Position numbers and translations under genes: made by a program. 64,000 nt of DNA from assembly GCA_019057775.1 (NCBI GenBank), contig JAHLWT010000255.1:1-64000 (forward strand). Reading direction: 5' to 3'. Shown here one piece after another: positions 44,454 through 54,025 of this stretch. Every line of letters starts with the position of its first letter. Position 1 is the stretch's first letter. Source of the DNA: Promethearchaeota archaeon. GTDB lineage: Archaea; Asgardarchaeota; Lokiarchaeia; Sigynarchaeales; SOKP01. Below the pieces are notes generated by a model. That model saw only the letters and a program-made list of their open reading frames with translations. It searched no databases and was not told where the DNA came from.

Positions 44454-47201
44454 ATGATAGATTTTAATAATTTATCTCGGGTACATGATCCCCAGAAATT
44501 CGAAAAAGAGATATATGACTGGTGGGAATCACAGGGATATTTTCGTCCTGAAAAGCAACGTGAATTAGGTTTAGTAAAAGCTGATGGACCTCGTTTTTGC
44601 ATTACACTTCCTCCTCCAAATGTAACTGGCGTTCTTCATTTAGGACATGCAATTGTTCTTACACTTGAAGATCTTATGACACGTTATGAGCGTATGAAAC
44701 AAAAAGAAACTCTTTTTCTTCCGGGAACTGACCATGCGGGAATAGCCACCCAAAATGTAGTGGAGAGAGAATTAGCCAAGAAAGAGATTTATAGAAAAGA
44801 AATTGGGCGGACTAATTTTATAGAAGAAGTTTGGAAATGGACTAACAAATGTCAAAATATAATACTTAATCAATCTAGAGGTATGGGTGTTTCATGCGAT
44901 TGGACTCGTAATAGATTTACTTTGGATGAAAAATATCATAAAGCTGTGTTAACTGCATTTAAGAGCCTTTATGATAAGGGATTAATTTATAGAGGTACAT
45001 ACATGATAAATTGGTGTCCTGGAAGGTGTACTTCTGCGATCTCGAATTTAGAAGCTGAGGCTGAAGAGCATGAGAGCAGTCTATGGCATTTAAAATATCC
45101 AATTGTAACAGATAAATGGAAAGAACCGAAAGCAGAGTGGGGATCTGGTAGATGGGCAGAAGGTGCTACAGATTTTATAAGACTAGCAACAACTCGCCCC
45201 GAAACGTTACTAGGTGACACTGCAGTTGCTATTGCAATAAACCATCCACAATACTCTAAATATGATGGAATGACCGCAATATTACCAGTTCTTGGACGTG
45301 AAATCCCTATTTTTGAAGATAAGTATGTCGATCCTGAATTTGGAACGGGAGCTTTAAAAATTACTCCTGCACATGATCCAAATGATTATGATATTGGAAT
45401 TAAATATGGTTTAGAGGCCATCACAGTTATAGATGAAACAGGGAGGATGGTTCCTAAGTATTCAGGAAAATATGCGAATATGGATCGATTTGAATGTCGA
45501 GACGAAATTCTCAAAGATTTGGAAAAAGAAGGCTTATGGGAAAAAACTGAGCCCTACACTCATGCTGTTGCTCATTGTCAACGATGTAATACTATAATTG
45601 AACCGAGAATTTCAACCCAATGGTTTGTAAGAACGCGGAATCTAGCAAGAGAGGCCATGGATGCCGTAAGAAGTGGAATTACATCGATGATACCTGAAAG
45701 AGAAGAAATACGATTTTATCAATGGATGGAAGATATAAGAGACTGGTGTATTAGTCGTCAATTATGGTGGGGACATCAGATTCCAGTGTGGTATTGTTCA
45801 AATGGGCATGAAATTTGTGAAATAGAAGAACCTTCACAGTGTCCTACTTGTAATGATAAAAATTTGAAACAAGATGAGGATGTTTTAGATACATGGTTTT
45901 CTTCTGGTCTATGGCCTTTTGCAACCTTGGGTTGGCCAGATCTGGATAGTGAGGATTTCAAAAGATTCTATCCCAATGATATGCGAGAAACGGCATATGA
46001 TATTCTTTTCTTTTGGGTTGCTCGAGAAATGATGTTAGGATTAGAATTAACAAAACAATCACCTTATCGAATGTGTTATTTTCATGGGATAATTCGCAAT
46101 GAACATGGCAAAAAAATAAGTAAATCCATGGAAAACATTGAACAATATGATCCATTAAACATCATTAAAAAATATGGGGCAGATCCGTTACGATTCACAT
46201 TTATCGCAAACACTATGCCAGGTAAAGATTTTAATCTTGGTGAAGGGCTCCTTAAAGCTTCAAAGAACTTTTGTAATAAGGTTTGGCAATCAACAAATTA
46301 TATTTTGGGTAACTTAGATAAAACAGAAAAAATCGAAATGTTTTCGGCTTTATATCCAATGGTTAAACTTCATGTTGGAGACCATTGGATAGTATCGCGA
46401 TTGAATAAAATGATCAAAAAGGTTAATAACTTTTACAAGGAGTATGATTATTTAAACGCAGCAAGATCAATACGGTCGTTTTTCTGGGATGAATTTTGTG
46501 ATTGGTATATTGAAATATCTAAAGTCAGGATTTATGATGAAATTGAATCAGATAAAACAACACCAATATCTATTTTACTCTATGTTTTAGAAAAATGTCT
46601 ACGACTTCTCCATCCCATCATGCCATTTTTAACAGAGGTTTTATGGCAGAAACTACCAGAAGTAATAAAAGAGGGTCCAGCTTTAATTGTAGCAAAATGG
46701 CCAGAATTTGAGAATTCCTTAATAGATGATAAATTAGAGCAAGATTTTGATTTAATTATTGCACTTATTCATGAAATACGACGTATAAGAATGGACTTTA
46801 ATATAAAACCCGGTTTGAAAGTTCCATTAATTATACAAACAACAAATAAGCGAGATTTAATTAATAATTTCACTTCAGAAATTATCTCCCTATCTCACTT
46901 AGATAAAGATCAATTTAAAATTAATGAAACAGAAGTACCTAAACATTCTGCTCGAACTTTCCTTGAGGACATAATAATATATCTTCCGTTAGAAAAAATA
47001 ATTGATTTAAAAATAGAAATTGAACGTATTTCAAAACAAGTTGAAAAAATCGAAAAAAAGATCCAGAAAAGTAATAAAAAACTAAGTAGCCCATTCACAC
47101 AACGAGCAAATCCAGAAATAGTTCAAAGAGAACGAGACACCTTAAAACAATTAGAAGATAAAAAGAAGGTTCTTGGAGAACAACTTAAGATTCTATACTA
47201 A
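44454..47201 (+). CDS. valS: Valyl-tRNA synthetase
   Basis: The 915-residue class I synthetase has HIGH-type TLPPPNVTGVLHLGHA near residue 50, the ValRS PGTDHAGIATQ block, a CP1 editing domain (TTRPETLLGDTAVA), KISKS (GKKISKSMENIEQ) near 558, the anticodon-binding helical domain, and a C-terminal coiled coil (about 860-915). It is a complete, normal-length enzyme. It may share a transcript with tRNA-Ala. Confidence 0.97.
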   Translation: MIDFNNLSRVHDPQKFEKEIYDWWESQGYFRPEKQRELGLVKADGPRFCITLPPPNVTGVLHLGHAIVLTLEDLMTRYERMKQKETLFLPGTDHAGIATQNVVERELAKKEIYRKEIGRTNFIEEVWKWTNKCQNIILNQSRGMGVSCDWTRNRFTLDEKYHKAVLTAFKSLYDKGLIYRGTYMINWCPGRCTSAISNLEAEAEEHESSLWHLKYPIVTDKWKEPKAEWGSGRWAEGATDFIRLATTRPETLLGDTAVAIAINHPQYSKYDGMTAILPVLGREIPIFEDKYVDPEFGTGALKITPAHDPNDYDIGIKYGLEAITVIDETGRMVPKYSGKYANMDRFECRDEILKDLEKEGLWEKTEPYTHAVAHCQRCNTIIEPRISTQWFVRTRNLAREAMDAVRSGITSMIPEREEIRFYQWMEDIRDWCISRQLWWGHQIPVWYCSNGHEICEIEEPSQCPTCNDKNLKQDEDVLDTWFSSGLWPFATLGWPDLDSEDFKRFYPNDMRETAYDILFFWVAREMMLGLELTKQSPYRMCYFHGIIRNEHGKKISKSMENIEQYDPLNIIKKYGADPLRFTFIANTMPGKDFNLGEGLLKASKNFCNKVWQSTNYILGNLDKTEKIEMFSALYPMVKLHVGDHWIVSRLNKMIKKVNNFYKEYDYLNAARSIRSFFWDEFCDWYIEISKVRIYDEIESDKTTPISILLYVLEKCLRLLHPIMPFLTEVLWQKLPEVIKEGPALIVAKWPEFENSLIDDKLEQDFDLIIALIHEIRRIRMDFNIKPGLKVPLIIQTTNKRDLINNFTSEIISLSHLDKDQFKINETEVPKHSARTFLEDIIIYLPLEKIIDLKIEIERISKQVEKIEKKIQKSNKKLSSPFTQRANPEIVQRERDTLKQLEDKKKVLGEQLKILY

Positions 47202-47309
47202 AAAAAATGATTTAAGGAACTTAGAATAGAGAATTTAGAAATAATTGAAAAAGCAGAAGAAAATTCTATTAGAGAAAAATCAGATTTAAAACAACACATT
47301 GAAGAATAA
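47202..47309 (+). other. Short open segment after valS, possible gene remnant
   Basis: After a TGA the frame reads ELRIENLEIIEKAEENSIRE and then KSDLKQHIEE before TAA, about 32 codons with no start codon. Composition is coding-like (Glu/Ile/Lys). It could be a C-terminal leftover of a duplicated gene or chance; no family can be assigned. Confidence 0.25.
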
Positions 47310-47350
47310 AATATAACTCTCTATTTCTTTAAGTAATAATAAATTTGAAT

Positions 47351-48283
47351 TTATCCTTCTTCAGGTTCTTCAAATTTTTCAGTTTCTGAAATTTCATTAG
47401 TTTTATTTAATTCTTCGCTAGATAGTTCTTCATCATGTTCGGTTGTTTGCTCATTGGTTGATTCTTCCTCAAGTCCTAATTGTGCAACCATCATACGTTT
47501 CATATCTAACCTATCTTTTGGTAATCCAAACATTTCAGCATATTTGTCACTGGTAGTTAATTCTTGAGAACGTCCTTTTTTAACACCCTCTATAAGTCCA
47601 TTTTCTATTAAATATTTAACATGCTCGTAAGCCCCACTTCCTCTTAATTTAATCACCAAAGATTTCATAATTGGTTGTTTCAAAGCAATTATCGTCAATG
47701 TTCGCAAGTATCTTTCTGCAATTGCTCCACCCTCAGCAAATTTTAAGACTTTTTCAGTATATTCAGATTTGATCTGCATTTGATATCTCTCTCCAATTTG
47801 AGCGATTACAAGAGCAGTAGATCTATCTAGATAATCAAAAGCTAACTCATTAATCAACTCTTCAACTTCTTTTTTACCAATTTCTAATTTAGTAGATAAG
47901 ATTTCAATACTGAGCGGTTTCCCTGCAACATAAAGAGCTGCTTCTATTTGATTTCTATGAAAATCTCTAATTTGTATAGCTAATCTTTCTTCTTCTGCCG
48001 TTTTAGATTCTTCAGTTTCATTAATTCTAACTTCCTCTATTTTCCCGTCTATTAATAATTCGTCTGATTTATCTCTTGAGATAATTTTATTTTCTTCTTT
48101 GTCTATGTCATTTATAACATCTTCAGATGTTTCTTTCGGATCAATGGCATTACGTTCATTTTCTTTTTCATTAGTCGATTTTTCAATTATTACTTTTTCA
48201 GAATCGTCTTCTTTATTTTCAAGGTTTTCGTTTTCTAAATTCTCTTTCAAATCGTTCATTTTCAGCACTGATAATTGAAACAT
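47351..48283 (-). CDS. scpB: Segregation and condensation protein ScpB
   Basis: The 310-residue protein has a long acidic low-complexity N-terminus (to about residue 105). The ScpB double winged helix follows: QIEAALYVAGKPLSIEILST, ERYQMQIKSEYTEKV, LRTLTIIALKQPIMKSLVIK and TTSDKYAEMFGLPK. An acidic tail ends it. ScpB is the kite subunit of the SMC-kleisin complex, binding ScpA, which is encoded just upstream. An internal Met at residue 9 after GTGCTG may be the real start. Confidence 0.92.
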   Translation of the reverse strand: MFQLSVLKMNDLKENLENENLENKEDDSEKVIIEKSTNEKENERNAIDPKETSEDVINDIDKEENKIISRDKSDELLIDGKIEEVRINETEESKTAEEERLAIQIRDFHRNQIEAALYVAGKPLSIEILSTKLEIGKKEVEELINELAFDYLDRSTALVIAQIGERYQMQIKSEYTEKVLKFAEGGAIAERYLRTLTIIALKQPIMKSLVIKLRGSGAYEHVKYLIENGLIEGVKKGRSQELTTSDKYAEMFGLPKDRLDMKRMMVAQLGLEEESTNEQTTEHDEELSSEELNKTNEISETEKFEEPEEG

Positions 48284-48291
48284 TACATAAT

Positions 48292-49353
48292 TTATTTTAA
48301 TGAAATTTGTATATCTTTAAAATCTGCTTCTTGAGATAATAATATATCAGTTGAAATTTTGCCAGTACCACTTGCTCCTGCAGTTGATAAAAACATCAAG
48401 GCAAGGAACATCCTTACGAGAGCGAATCTTCTTCCTATATTTGATTTCTCATCATTTTTTATTATTTCCATTAAATCAAAGAAAGTAGTCTCACTCTTAT
48501 TATTTAGTTTAATTGTGGCTTTGATTCTATTTAGCCAACTTTCATGTAATTCTCCAACGGTTTGTTCTTTTCCACTTATGTGCTTTAAAAGTTCTTTTGG
48601 TAACTTTGCTTTAGATTTCATTTGAACTTTTTTCTGCTTTTCTTCTTCTCTTCTCAATCTTCTCCGTTTAAGTTTCTCCTTATTTTGCATTGTTTCAATA
48701 ATCATTGCTCTCATTGCATCAAATAATTCTTTCTTAGTAGCAATTTGCATTTTTGGTTGAATCGGTTGTGGTAATGCTTTTGGGATTGTCCTGGCATGTC
48801 TAGAGCGTAATTTTTCCAATTCTTGTTTTTTCTGTATAGTCTCTTCTTCTTTAATTACGCTGGTTATTTTATAATGATGGAGTTGTGCTGCAGATTTAAG
48901 AGCAATTCCTGATATTTTATAGTTTATAAAATCTTCATGCAGCATATTATCAAAGAATTTATCTACTAAGCCAGATAAATCATAGAATGCAGCTTTTGAA
49001 TCTTTAGCTAACTCAACATCTAATAACACTCGGAATTCTGGTTGTTGCCAGAATTTCATATCGAATTTATCTTTATATAATAAAGCAGGATCATCAGCTT
49101 CATCAAAACCAGCGATCAATTCCTCCTCTAAGTTATCCTCAGGTTCTTCAATTTCTTTAATATTTGGTTCATTAACACTATAGTCCTCGATTTTACTATC
49201 AGTATTTTTAGGTTGTATTTTATTTTTAGAGGTGAAATCAGTTACAATTTTAACTATCTCTGCTTTTTTAGCTTTAGGTGGCAATTTTATATTTTTTTCA
49301 TTACAAAACTCTTTTAATTGTTTAACTGTCCACTTACTGTAATCTATCGAAAT
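48292..49353 (-). CDS. scpA: Kleisin ScpA with N-terminal SAP-like segment, apparent ATT start
   Basis: The kleisin core (about residues 75-353) includes DLSGLVDKFFDNML-like helices, a long basic linker (KLKRRRLRREEEKQKK) and the C-terminal winged helix with ALVRMFLALMFLSTAG. A TTG at 49284 gives 330 residues, but the frame stays open and meaningful upstream: SIDYSKWTVKQLKEFCNEKN precedes KLPPKAKKAEIVKIVTDF, together a SAP DNA-binding motif. The extension has no ATG/GTG/TTG; ATT at 49353 lies 6 nt after GAGGTGG. Full length is 353 residues. It is followed by ScpB. Confidence 0.88.
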   Translation of the reverse strand: MSIDYSKWTVKQLKEFCNEKNIKLPPKAKKAEIVKIVTDFTSKNKIQPKNTDSKIEDYSVNEPNIKEIEEPEDNLEEELIAGFDEADDPALLYKDKFDMKFWQQPEFRVLLDVELAKDSKAAFYDLSGLVDKFFDNMLHEDFINYKISGIALKSAAQLHHYKITSVIKEEETIQKKQELEKLRSRHARTIPKALPQPIQPKMQIATKKELFDAMRAMIIETMQNKEKLKRRRLRREEEKQKKVQMKSKAKLPKELLKHISGKEQTVGELHESWLNRIKATIKLNNKSETTFFDLMEIIKNDEKSNIGRRFALVRMFLALMFLSTAGASGTGKISTDILLSQEADFKDIQISLK

Positions 49354-49360
49354 CTTTTTT

Positions 49361-49367
49361 CCACCTC
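49361..49367 (-). promoter_or_regulatory. Ribosome binding site deciding the ScpA start
   Basis: GAGGTGG on the minus strand lies just before ATT at 49353. An in-frame TGA overlaps its first bases and excludes a start farther upstream. Confidence 0.55.
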
Positions 49368-49579
49368 AAAGCTGTTATAAGCCTTCTATTGAACTTGAAG
49401 CATCTTCAAGATCAAGTAATTGTTTTGCTTCCTTTTCTAAATCTACACTAAATATATCTCATTGAATTCTGATCCTAATTTATTATACTTACAGACGTTA
49501 TACTAGGATTTTTTCTTTATATACTTTTATTTTATTTTATATTGATTAAATTTTTTTTTATAAAAAAAGAGCAAGTAAA

Positions 49580-50626
49580 ATGAATGAATTAGAATGTGAA
49601 TATGTTAATTTTGCTAAACTGCATCGCGCAATAATTAACGTATTAGAATACAAAGGAATTGATGTTGAAGCGGAATATCAATGGTTAAAATCAAAAGTAG
49701 GAACACGGGAGTATGAGGAACGGATGGAATATTTATTTCAGATGTTAAAAGAATATTTTGAAATTGAAACTATTGAGATTCATAAAAGAAAATTCACTGC
49801 TCGATTGAATGAGAAATATTACACTAAAAATTTTATTAATGATGATATAAGTGTAGGAACTGTTGAAAATGGACTTAATGAAATTCTAGGAGGGAATGAT
49901 GGACAATACATTGAATTACCTTTAATGGATATTACTGCAATGATTTCACTGGGTGTGAAACCTAAAAAAATTCATAGATTAATAAAGAAACTTTATTTGA
50001 TTGATGTAGCTTATGAAACTGTTAGTGAACGAATACGAGATATATGGGAGAGCTATTCTGAAGCCCTTGAATTATTTTTAAAACCCATAGTTGAGAGTTT
50101 GATAAAAGACGATTATGATTTTAAGTTTAACAAGATTTGTAAAGTGGTGAATAGAGACAGGAGTGTTCTAAGAGAATATCTTAAGATCTGGTATAAAGGG
50201 CGTACATTCCCAATTCTGAAAAGAATGAAAAAACAGGGAATTTTAGATTGGTCTGATTTATCCTTATATGTAGAAGAAGAAAGACCAGAACTACGAGGGG
50301 AAACAATAGAAACATGGAATAAATGGGCTATAGAGGGTGTGAGTTGCAAGAGAATTGGCGAGCAGCTTGGATTCAGCGAGGAAACTATACGGCAAACATA
50401 TAAAAGCATTCCAGAACTGGGTGATAAACAAGAGTACTGTGAACTCCGTCGGAGAGAAATAGTAAAAGAATTACTTCCAGAAGGCTGGGATCCTAAGGAA
50501 ATAATGATTGAGAAATTTAAAATGAAACCTAAAGATAATTATTGTGTGAAAAACTTCTATGAACGTTTGTTTAAGGGAATGACTTTTGAGGAAATAATTA
50601 AGAAGGAGAAAAAAGGAGTTCTATAA
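49580..50626 (+). CDS. Helix-turn-helix repeat protein, unknown
   Basis: The 348-residue soluble, mostly helical protein contains several HTH-like segments, for example residues ~105-150 (MISLGVKPKKIHRLIKKLYL), 180-215 (KICKVVNRDRSVLREYLKIW) and 255-285 (SCKRIGEQLGFSEETIRQTY). It probably binds DNA through repeated HTH units. No catalytic motif or known family is recognised. It opens the accessory region to the right of the scp operon. Confidence 0.7.
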   Translation: MNELECEYVNFAKLHRAIINVLEYKGIDVEAEYQWLKSKVGTREYEERMEYLFQMLKEYFEIETIEIHKRKFTARLNEKYYTKNFINDDISVGTVENGLNEILGGNDGQYIELPLMDITAMISLGVKPKKIHRLIKKLYLIDVAYETVSERIRDIWESYSEALELFLKPIVESLIKDDYDFKFNKICKVVNRDRSVLREYLKIWYKGRTFPILKRMKKQGILDWSDLSLYVEEERPELRGETIETWNKWAIEGVSCKRIGEQLGFSEETIRQTYKSIPELGDKQEYCELRRREIVKELLPEGWDPKEIMIEKFKMKPKDNYCVKNFYERLFKGMTFEEIIKKEKKGVL

Positions 50627-50766
50627 TAGTCTAACTTATCCGATATACCTTTTAATTTATGGTATGAATTAGAAATCCTTATATCTATGCCTTATCTTGG
50701 GGATCTTTTTCAAATAAAAATATGTCCCTATCTCTATCTTCTCAGGGTTCTGTCTAAATTATTTGA

Positions 50767-51093
50767 ATAGTATTTACACCATATTTTGGCATGTTTGGAG
50801 AGGAACCAGGATTTAGTACATTAAAGGAAGTTTTTGGAAATAGCCTAAATCTTATTAATACTATAGAAACGGGATTGAGTGCTGATCCAATGATGGTGCG
50901 GGAAATTTCTGAATTAAATAAAGTATCAGTCATTTCAAATTCAGATAGTCACTCAACAAATTTTCATCGATTAGGAAGAGAGGCTACGGTTCTTTATCTA
51001 AATAAATTAAATTATCGGAATTTGATTGATTCTTTAAAAAGGAATAAGATCTTTAAAATTTATGAGTTTAAACCTTCACAAGGCAAATATTAA
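50767..51093 (+). pseudogene. Endonuclease Q fragment, copy 1
   Basis: The frame reads VFTPYFGMFGEEPGFSTLKE, then INTIETGLSADPMM, SVISNSDSHSTNFHRLGREA and a terminal EFKPSQGKY. These are consecutive conserved blocks from the second half of the PHP domain of EndoQ, which nicks DNA 5' of deaminated bases. The first ~190 residues and the C-terminal zinc-finger region are absent. The first 171 nt (50779-50949) are almost identical to copy 3 (three differences by eye). Confidence 0.75.
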
Positions 51094-51615
51094 TATGATG
51101 GGAAGATTTTCTTCTCAATTTTCAAATTTTATCACATTGAATTTCGTATTAAATATTTTTTATTATATTTTATAGAACTATAAATATATTTCTTCAAATA
51201 AGATTCTATAGAGAATTCTATGGAGAAAAACAATAACTAATGATGTTATTACTTTTTTTTTTGGCTCTTCAAAGGCATATGGGAAATAGTTTGGTTTTTG
51301 TACTATTCATGTGTTCATTAAGTTATCATACAGTCCTTAAAAAACAGCCTATAAAGAGATATTCATATAGGTATATTCAACATCCACAGAGTTTATCAAT
51401 GATTATTATATTAAATCTTACCCAGTACATGTTTAAGTAGGTATGTATGATGCTACTTTAAATGTTAATTCTTTATTAGTCTATTAATTTAATAATCCAT
51501 TGCTTTTTTTATAAATACGAAAGAAAGAAAAGTAAGAAAAAAAGAAAAGAATGGAAATCAAAGAAAGAAAATTAGAGAGTAAAGTTTTTATCTATTTATT
51601 TGATCTAAATTATAT
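51094..51615 (+). other. Intergenic with degraded coding-like traces
   Basis: This 522-nt stretch holds no intact gene. One frame around 51242-51480 reads in short pieces broken by stops (DVITFFFGSSKAYGK, FGFCTIHVFIKLSYS, STSTEFINDYYIKSYPVHV), which looks like a decayed gene. A 66-codon ATG frame at 51240 in another register is a hydrophobic, low-quality alternative. The family of the decayed gene is not recognised. Confidence 0.3.
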
Positions 51616-51915
51616 ATGATAACTGCAGAAGTTATTTATTTTCCAAATAAAAAGAATGAAACAGCAACAATTTTACAAAAAGTGGGATTTAGAATTCTCT
51701 CTCTAGGGGAAAGTATTACAATTGGAGGAGATCAAAATCTTTACGAGCGTACTTTTAAAATTAAATTGCTTAAAAAATCAAAAAGTACCATACCTCATCT
51801 GTCAAATCATACAAAGACAGAATTTTTTAAACCCGAAAAACATTTTGTTATTCCGGATGCGTATAAATCTTTAATTAAAGACCTAATATTTGCAGAACCA
51901 CCTGAATTTTTCTAA
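51616..51915 (+). CDS. Stand-alone subtilase-propeptide-like protein
   Basis: The 99-residue protein aligns by eye with residues ~35-160 of the neighbouring subtilase: ILQKVGFRILSLGESITIGG against LQKLGFRILNVGTFSVSGEA, YERTFKIKLLKK against WEDTFQTQVEKA, and a shared ending AEPPEFF against QKPPTFF. It therefore corresponds to a protease propeptide without a protease. Such free propeptides can inhibit their cognate enzyme. It converges on the subtilase gene (78 nt between stops). No signal peptide is visible. Confidence 0.72.
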   Translation: MITAEVIYFPNKKNETATILQKVGFRILSLGESITIGGDQNLYERTFKIKLLKKSKSTIPHLSNHTKTEFFKPEKHFVIPDAYKSLIKDLIFAEPPEFF

Positions 51916-51993
51916 TGATTCACTTACCCGTCATTTTTTTACAATTTGAAAAAGTAAAAAAAAAAGAATACAACATTGTTAACCTGTTTATGT

Positions 51994-53493
51994 TTATCGT
52001 GGTGGTGGCAAGGTTGATGTCGATCTTACGATTATAGACCTTGCAAGACGAAATGCTTTATAAGCATCAACTAATCCCATTCCAGTAGCGCTATCAAATC
52101 CGATACCTGCTTTATCACCCATTGCACTTTTTCCTTCCTCTACATCTCGAGCTGAGGCATATAAAATTTTCTTTATGAGTTCGGGTGCGAGAGAAGGTTG
52201 GGTTTGTTTTAATAAGGCACAAACACCAGCAATTTGTGGCGCTGCGGCACTAGTTCCACTTATAACAGCCCAACCGTCGTCGGGATCGGTTTCATCTCTA
52301 TCAGGGAATCCACCTCCACTTAAACTTTGATCAATATTACATTTCGGTTGTAACGGAAGGGATATGTAAATACCTCGGGGTTTCATACCCACTAATCCGC
52401 ATATATCTGGCACAGTTCGACCAGGATAGATATTACTTATAAAGCTTGAAGCATAATTAGAAGCTTCAAGTTTAAAATCATCATTTCTGACACTTCTGTG
52501 AGCATAAACTCCTCCTGCGGAAATAACCTGAGGCATTTGACCAGGAAATCCATAATGACCATTCCCTGCAGAAAAGATGACTGTAATACCTAACTTATTA
52601 ACAGCCCTAATTATTTCGGACTCAAGGGGTTTAAGCCAGTTTGGTAGTGCATCTTTATAATTCCAACCCCAACTGCACGTAATAATTGCAGGACTGAGCT
52701 CGACAGCTGTCTTAAACGCAAGAGTTGCGTTTATTCCCATCTTTATACCTAAAAATTCAATGTCAGGAGCACATGAAAATATATTAGCAGCTTCAGCTGT
52801 ACCATGACCTACAGCATCGAATTCTACATTTATAGCATCTGGGGATATTGTTCTGTTATATTTATAATCTCTCCATTGATAAAATGTATGATTAAAAAAA
52901 CCTGTATCAGGCATGGCGACTAATACTCCATTCCCTGTTATTCCTTCTCTATGCACTTTATCCGCTCGTAATATTAATGAGATATCTCCGGGAACATCCA
53001 AGTGGGGATAATTCAAAGGAGGTGGAAGAGGTGATTCAAAAAAAGTCGGTGGTTTTTGCGGATAAGCTCTTTCGACAAAATTGGCTAATTCATCTGGGAT
53101 CTTAAAAGGATTTCCAGCCACATGCGAAAGGAAAAATCTTTCACCGATCTCAGGATGATCTTTACTTAATGGAAGGGATGCTTTTTCTACCTGAGTTTGA
53201 AAAGTATCTTCCCACAATTTTTTTGAGGCCTCCCCGCTGACACTAAAAGTCCCAACATTAAGAATTCGGAATCCTAATTTTTGAAGTTTCAAAGCTGTTT
53301 GAGTTGCTTTATCACGTCTAGGAATAAAATTTTCAAAATTCTCTTGAGTTACTATTACATCAGGTTCAAACATCGATTCACCAGAATCACTATATATCAC
53401 GGCTTCAAAACTAACGACATCATATTCAAGTGTACCATTTCGACGTATTGGAGCTTCATACTCACTCGAATCTGGATTTCTTTTTTCATTCAT
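51994..53493 (-). CDS. Subtilisin-like serine protease (S8), apparently cytoplasmic
   Basis: The 499-residue protein has a propeptide-like N-terminus (about 1-165, ending QKPPTFFES) and an S8 catalytic domain: Asp in VLVAMPDTGFFNH near residue 198, His in DAVGHGTAEAAN near 234, oxyanion Asn in VIFSAGNGHYG, Ser in VISGTSAAAPQIAG near 416. All triad residues are present. No N-terminal signal peptide or membrane anchor is visible (MNEKRNPDSSEYEAPIRRNG), which is unusual for subtilases. The nearby lone propeptide homologue could control it. Confidence 0.93.
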   Translation of the reverse strand: MNEKRNPDSSEYEAPIRRNGTLEYDVVSFEAVIYSDSGESMFEPDVIVTQENFENFIPRRDKATQTALKLQKLGFRILNVGTFSVSGEASKKLWEDTFQTQVEKASLPLSKDHPEIGERFFLSHVAGNPFKIPDELANFVERAYPQKPPTFFESPLPPPLNYPHLDVPGDISLILRADKVHREGITGNGVLVAMPDTGFFNHTFYQWRDYKYNRTISPDAINVEFDAVGHGTAEAANIFSCAPDIEFLGIKMGINATLAFKTAVELSPAIITCSWGWNYKDALPNWLKPLESEIIRAVNKLGITVIFSAGNGHYGFPGQMPQVISAGGVYAHRSVRNDDFKLEASNYASSFISNIYPGRTVPDICGLVGMKPRGIYISLPLQPKCNIDQSLSGGGFPDRDETDPDDGWAVISGTSAAAPQIAGVCALLKQTQPSLAPELIKKILYASARDVEEGKSAMGDKAGIGFDSATGMGLVDAYKAFRLARSIIVRSTSTLPPPR

Positions 53494-53655
53494 TGCTTTT
53501 CTCTCTCTTAAAATTTAGTTAGTTTTTTTTTTTTTATTTAGATTCCTATAAGGATTTCTATAAGAGATCCCATAAATCAATAAGTAGTTTGTGTATATAA
53601 ATCTTCTTACATTTCTGTCAATGATTACAATTTCTAAAACTCGTATAGATTCATA

Positions 53656-54012
53656 ATGTTCAATCTGAAAAAGGCTGAAGGTATGATTGGTCTATTGAAT
53701 AATCCAAATAATTTATATCGGCATTTGACTGATATTGAAAAGGAAGATCTCAGAAATAAAGGAGAGGAAGTATGGAAGAGATATATAAGGGAAAAAATAT
53801 TGAACTGTGATGCTGTACTTTGTTTGATAGGTCAAAATACACATAATGCTACAGTTGTTATATATGAATTGGAAGTGTGTAGTTCTCTGGGTAAGAAAAT
53901 TGTTCCTGTAAGGATACCAAATACTAAAGGTGGACTACCAAAAGTAATTAACCATTTAGAAATAATAAATTGGAATGCGAGAGACATAAATAATGAGTTA
54001 AGTAGAATTTAG
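53656..54012 (+). CDS. TIR-like domain protein (MTH538/DUF1863 type)
   Basis: The 118-residue protein contains WKRYIREKILNCDAVLCLIG, QNTHNATVVIYELEVC and SLGKKIVPVRIP, the order of secondary structures in MTH538-like TIR domains (W-x-x-x-I-x-x-I, LIG--T, V-yEl--a---GK-ii-V). The first strand and box normally present at the N-terminus are short or altered, so the gene may be trimmed. TIR-like proteins act in NAD-based signalling and in defence systems such as Thoeris. It lies among gene fragments, between the subtilase and an EndoQ fragment. Confidence 0.72.
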   Translation: MFNLKKAEGMIGLLNNPNNLYRHLTDIEKEDLRNKGEEVWKRYIREKILNCDAVLCLIGQNTHNATVVIYELEVCSSLGKKIVPVRIPNTKGGLPKVINHLEIINWNARDINNELSRI

Positions 54013-54025
54013 GACCTATAAAATT

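Noticed and set aside
51240..51440. 66-residue hydrophobic protein
   Set aside because: Low complexity, no ribosome binding site and a stronger but broken coding signal in another frame of the same stretch.
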